Positions 62,344 through 64,000 of a DNA stretch of 64,000 nt are shown one piece after another; position 1 is the stretch's first letter, and each line of letters begins with the position of its first letter. Location: assembly GCA_951813075.1 (NCBI GenBank), contig OX638343.1, positions 1,110,149 through 1,174,148 on the forward strand. Reading direction: 5' to 3'. Origin of the DNA: Arenicellales bacterium (GTDB lineage: Bacteria > Pseudomonadota > Gammaproteobacteria > Arenicellales > JAJDZL01). The notes beneath the pieces were generated by a model. It ran no database searches. It was not told where the DNA came from and was given only the letters and a program-made list of their open reading frames with translations. The translations under genes and the position numbers were made by a program.

Positions 62344-64000
62344 CTAGTCGGAACTTCGACCTAGCAGATGCACCTCGCTGATTGCGACAGACAAGGTTGC
62401 AAAATCAACTTTGCTGATCGATTTCATATCCGCGATTATGCTTGCCAACATACGGCATCCATTGTTGTTCACATTCATCCATTCAGAAACCGCAACCTTG
62501 GGATCGCTTTTCTGAGCGCTTTGCACCACATCACTGACAATCGCAAATTGATGGGAATGAACGTCATCAGCAAGCCTTGACTTGGCAAGATTGTGCCATC
62601 GATTTTCCACTGGAAGCTGGGCGATTTTCTGCCGAATCCAAATCAGTTCGAGCCGAGCGCCGATATCAAAGTAAACTGCGGCGACAAATGCAGCTGACTT
62701 CTTGGATGCCTTAATAATTTCAACGATATCAAACGCGGTCGAAAGCGTAATCAATTCGACGACCCGGCATGCGATCGCCTTCGGTACCTTATTGGAAGTC
62801 AAGTCCTTTATCTGCTTATTCATCACAGCAACGTACTGCTTCGTCAACGACTTCGACAGACTCTTGGTCAGTTTCGCGATGTCAGATTTGAAATATTTGA
62901 CCGACTCTTCAATATTCAACGGATGTCCGCGATGACGCAACAACCATAGTGCGGAGCGTTCCAGAAGACCGCTGGCATACGAGAGCATGGTAATTTGTGT
63001 ATGAGCAGGTACCTTGTTGTCAAGATCCTCAATCGTCTGCCAGATGTCTCTCATGTCAAACACTTCCCGCGCAACACAGAAGGCTCTAGCTACATCGTCA
63101 TATCCGGCGTTCGTAAACTGTCTCATCCTGAACACGAATGTCGGTCCGACTCGGTTCACGAGATTATTGGTAACCGATGTCGCAATAATTTCACGTTTGA
63201 GACGATGATCATGCATTTCGCTACTGAACTTCTCGGACAGCCGATGCGGGAAATACGCGTACAACTCCTGAATCAAGTAGGGGTCCTCCGGCATGTCCGA
63301 ATCCAGCAGATGCTGATACAGCGTCATTTTCGAGTAGTCAAGTACTATGGAAAGTTCCGGATAGGTAAGCCCCAAGCCTTCGCTCTGCCTGCGCCTGATC
63401 TCGTCCCGGTCGGGTAGAAATTCCAGAGCAGGATCCAAATCATCGGAAGATTCCAGTTCTCGGATATACTGCCAATGCTCTCTGATCAAGCGGTTCGACT
63501 CAGCATTGATCGAACTGAGTGCTTGACTCTGCTGGTAGTTGTCGGTAAGAACGAGTTCTGCGACCTCATCCGTCATGTCCCTCAAAATCTTTTCGCGCTG
63601 CTTGTCAGTCATGTCACCGTTGCCGACGACCTGATTGAGCAAGATTTTGATGTTGACCTCGTGATCAGAGCAATCCACGCCGCCTGAATTATCGATAAAA
63701 TCAGTAAAGCAACGTCCACCGCTCAGGCAAAATTCAACCCGCCCGAGCTGAGTCATGCCCAAATTTCCACCTTCACCCACAACCTTGCATCCCAACTCGT
63801 TACCGTTGACGCGAATGGCATCGTTCGAGCGATTTTCAGTATCCGCGTGGGTTTCGGTAGTCGCCTTGACGTAGGTCCCGATTCCACCGTTCCAAAGCAG
63901 ATCAACCGGTGCCTTCAGCATTGCATTGAGCAGTTCGTTGGGTGTAAGTTGTTTTCGTTTTATGCGCAATACCTGCTGCGCCTGAGGGCTAAGGTCAATC
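62344..64000 (-). CDS. NAD-specific glutamate dehydrogenase, large type (C-terminal part)
   Basis: 552 codons are visible; the frame runs past the right edge as IDLSPQAQQV... . The sequence matches the catalytic to C-terminal region of the roughly 1600-residue GDH180 family: LLWNGGIGTYVKA, NELGCKVVGEGGNLGMTQLGR, FSLSGGRCF-like FCLSGGRCFTDFIDNSGGVD, NINKILLNQ-like segment, and GLTYPELSIVLDYSKM. It deaminates glutamate to 2-oxoglutarate with NAD and lets cells grow on amino acids. Its position upstream of the microcompartment operon on the same strand may be coincidental; 218 bases separate them. Confidence 0.92.
   Translation of the reverse strand, partial: IDLSPQAQQVLRIKRKQLTPNELLNAMLKAPVDLLWNGGIGTYVKATTETHADTENRSNDAIRVNGNELGCKVVGEGGNLGMTQLGRVEFCLSGGRCFTDFIDNSGGVDCSDHEVNIKILLNQVVGNGDMTDKQREKILRDMTDEVAELVLTDNYQQSQALSSINAESNRLIREHWQYIRELESSDDLDPALEFLPDRDEIRRRQSEGLGLTYPELSIVLDYSKMTLYQHLLDSDMPEDPYLIQELYAYFPHRLSEKFSSEMHDHRLKREIIATSVTNNLVNRVGPTFVFRMRQFTNAGYDDVARAFCVAREVFDMRDIWQTIEDLDNKVPAHTQITMLSYASGLLERSALWLLRHRGHPLNIEESVKYFKSDIAKLTKSLSKSLTKQYVAVMNKQIKDLTSNKVPKAIACRVVELITLSTAFDIVEIIKASKKSAAFVAAVYFDIGARLELIWIRQKIAQLPVENRWHNLAKSRLADDVHSHQFAIVSDVVQSAQKSDPKVAVSEWMNVNNNGCRMLASIIADMKSISKVDFATLSVAISEVHLLGRSSD

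Noticed and set aside
1..64000. CRISPR array, tRNA or rRNA genes
   Set aside because: No regularly spaced repeats, cloverleaf with T-loop GTTCGA-type sequence in intergenic DNA, or rRNA stretch was recognised; a covariance search could still find something I missed.

Overview
This 64 kb window looks like chromosome of a free-living or host-associated gammaproteobacterium with moderate GC content. The evidence is housekeeping synteny: leuS-lptE-holA-proA-nadD-rsfS-maf-yhdP-nitrilase-tldD-pmbA and aspS-nudB. LptE, a UB2H-type PBP1b, RelA, Mpl and a trimeric porin also point to a Gram-negative gammaproteobacterium. A lipoate-assembly module of the kind used by the sHdr sulfur-oxidation pathway, beside a YeeE/YedE (SoxT-like) transporter and a membrane-anchored cytochrome c, suggests a sulfur oxidiser. 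All assignments were made by reading the sequence; no database search was possible.

Layout. (1) 1-6.5 kb: a catabolic cluster for a nitrogenous compound: two class III aminotransferases (the first running off the left edge), an M24 creatinase-like hydrolase without metal ligands, an M81/MlrC metallopeptidase, a cupin, a DUF3830 protein and a family 3 solute-binding protein. (2) 6.6-10.6 kb: a decayed mobile-element zone. It separates the solute-binding protein from its ATPase and permeases (10.6-12.8 kb). It is flanked by direct copies of the ATPase 3' end and holds a dead porin copy, an intact porin gene, pieces of two transposases, pieces of two tyrosine recombinases and the 5' end of a group II intron. 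(3) 13-26.6 kb: NRDE protein, relA, a two-domain sulfurtransferase with two tandem sigma70-like promoters, dinB, a DUF349 protein, class I fumarase, RNase D, a small membrane protein, mpl and dsbA (with an unusual CPSC active site). (4) 26.6-33 kb: RidA, then the lipoate module (GcvH-like LbpA, fused lipoate ligase sLpl(AB), two radical SAM proteins resembling the LipS1/LipS2 pair), the YeeE/YedE transporter and, divergently, the cytochrome c. (5) 33-57.7 kb: conserved housekeeping genes from ubiK to an AI-2E family permease, almost all on the minus strand. (6) 57.7-62.1 kb: a compact bacterial microcompartment operon: CoA-acylating aldehyde dehydrogenase, BMC-T, a 178-residue associated protein, BMC-P, BMC-H and a second BMC-T. 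The order resembles the Rhodococcus/Mycobacterium RMM type, but no signature catabolic enzyme lies beside it. (7) 62.3 kb to the right edge: the C-terminal part of a large NAD-dependent glutamate dehydrogenase.

How the parts may work together. The lipoate genes form one translationally coupled unit (SD-GTGA overlap between ligase and first radical SAM gene) and should load LbpA with lipoate independently of the canonical LipA/LipB route; the sHdr enzyme itself is not in the window. The microcompartment probably encloses aldehyde oxidation to acyl-CoA, with the aldehyde made by an enzyme encoded elsewhere. The left-hand cluster and the ABC transporter plausibly serve uptake and breakdown of an amino-acid-like compound. 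No tRNA, rRNA or CRISPR array was seen.
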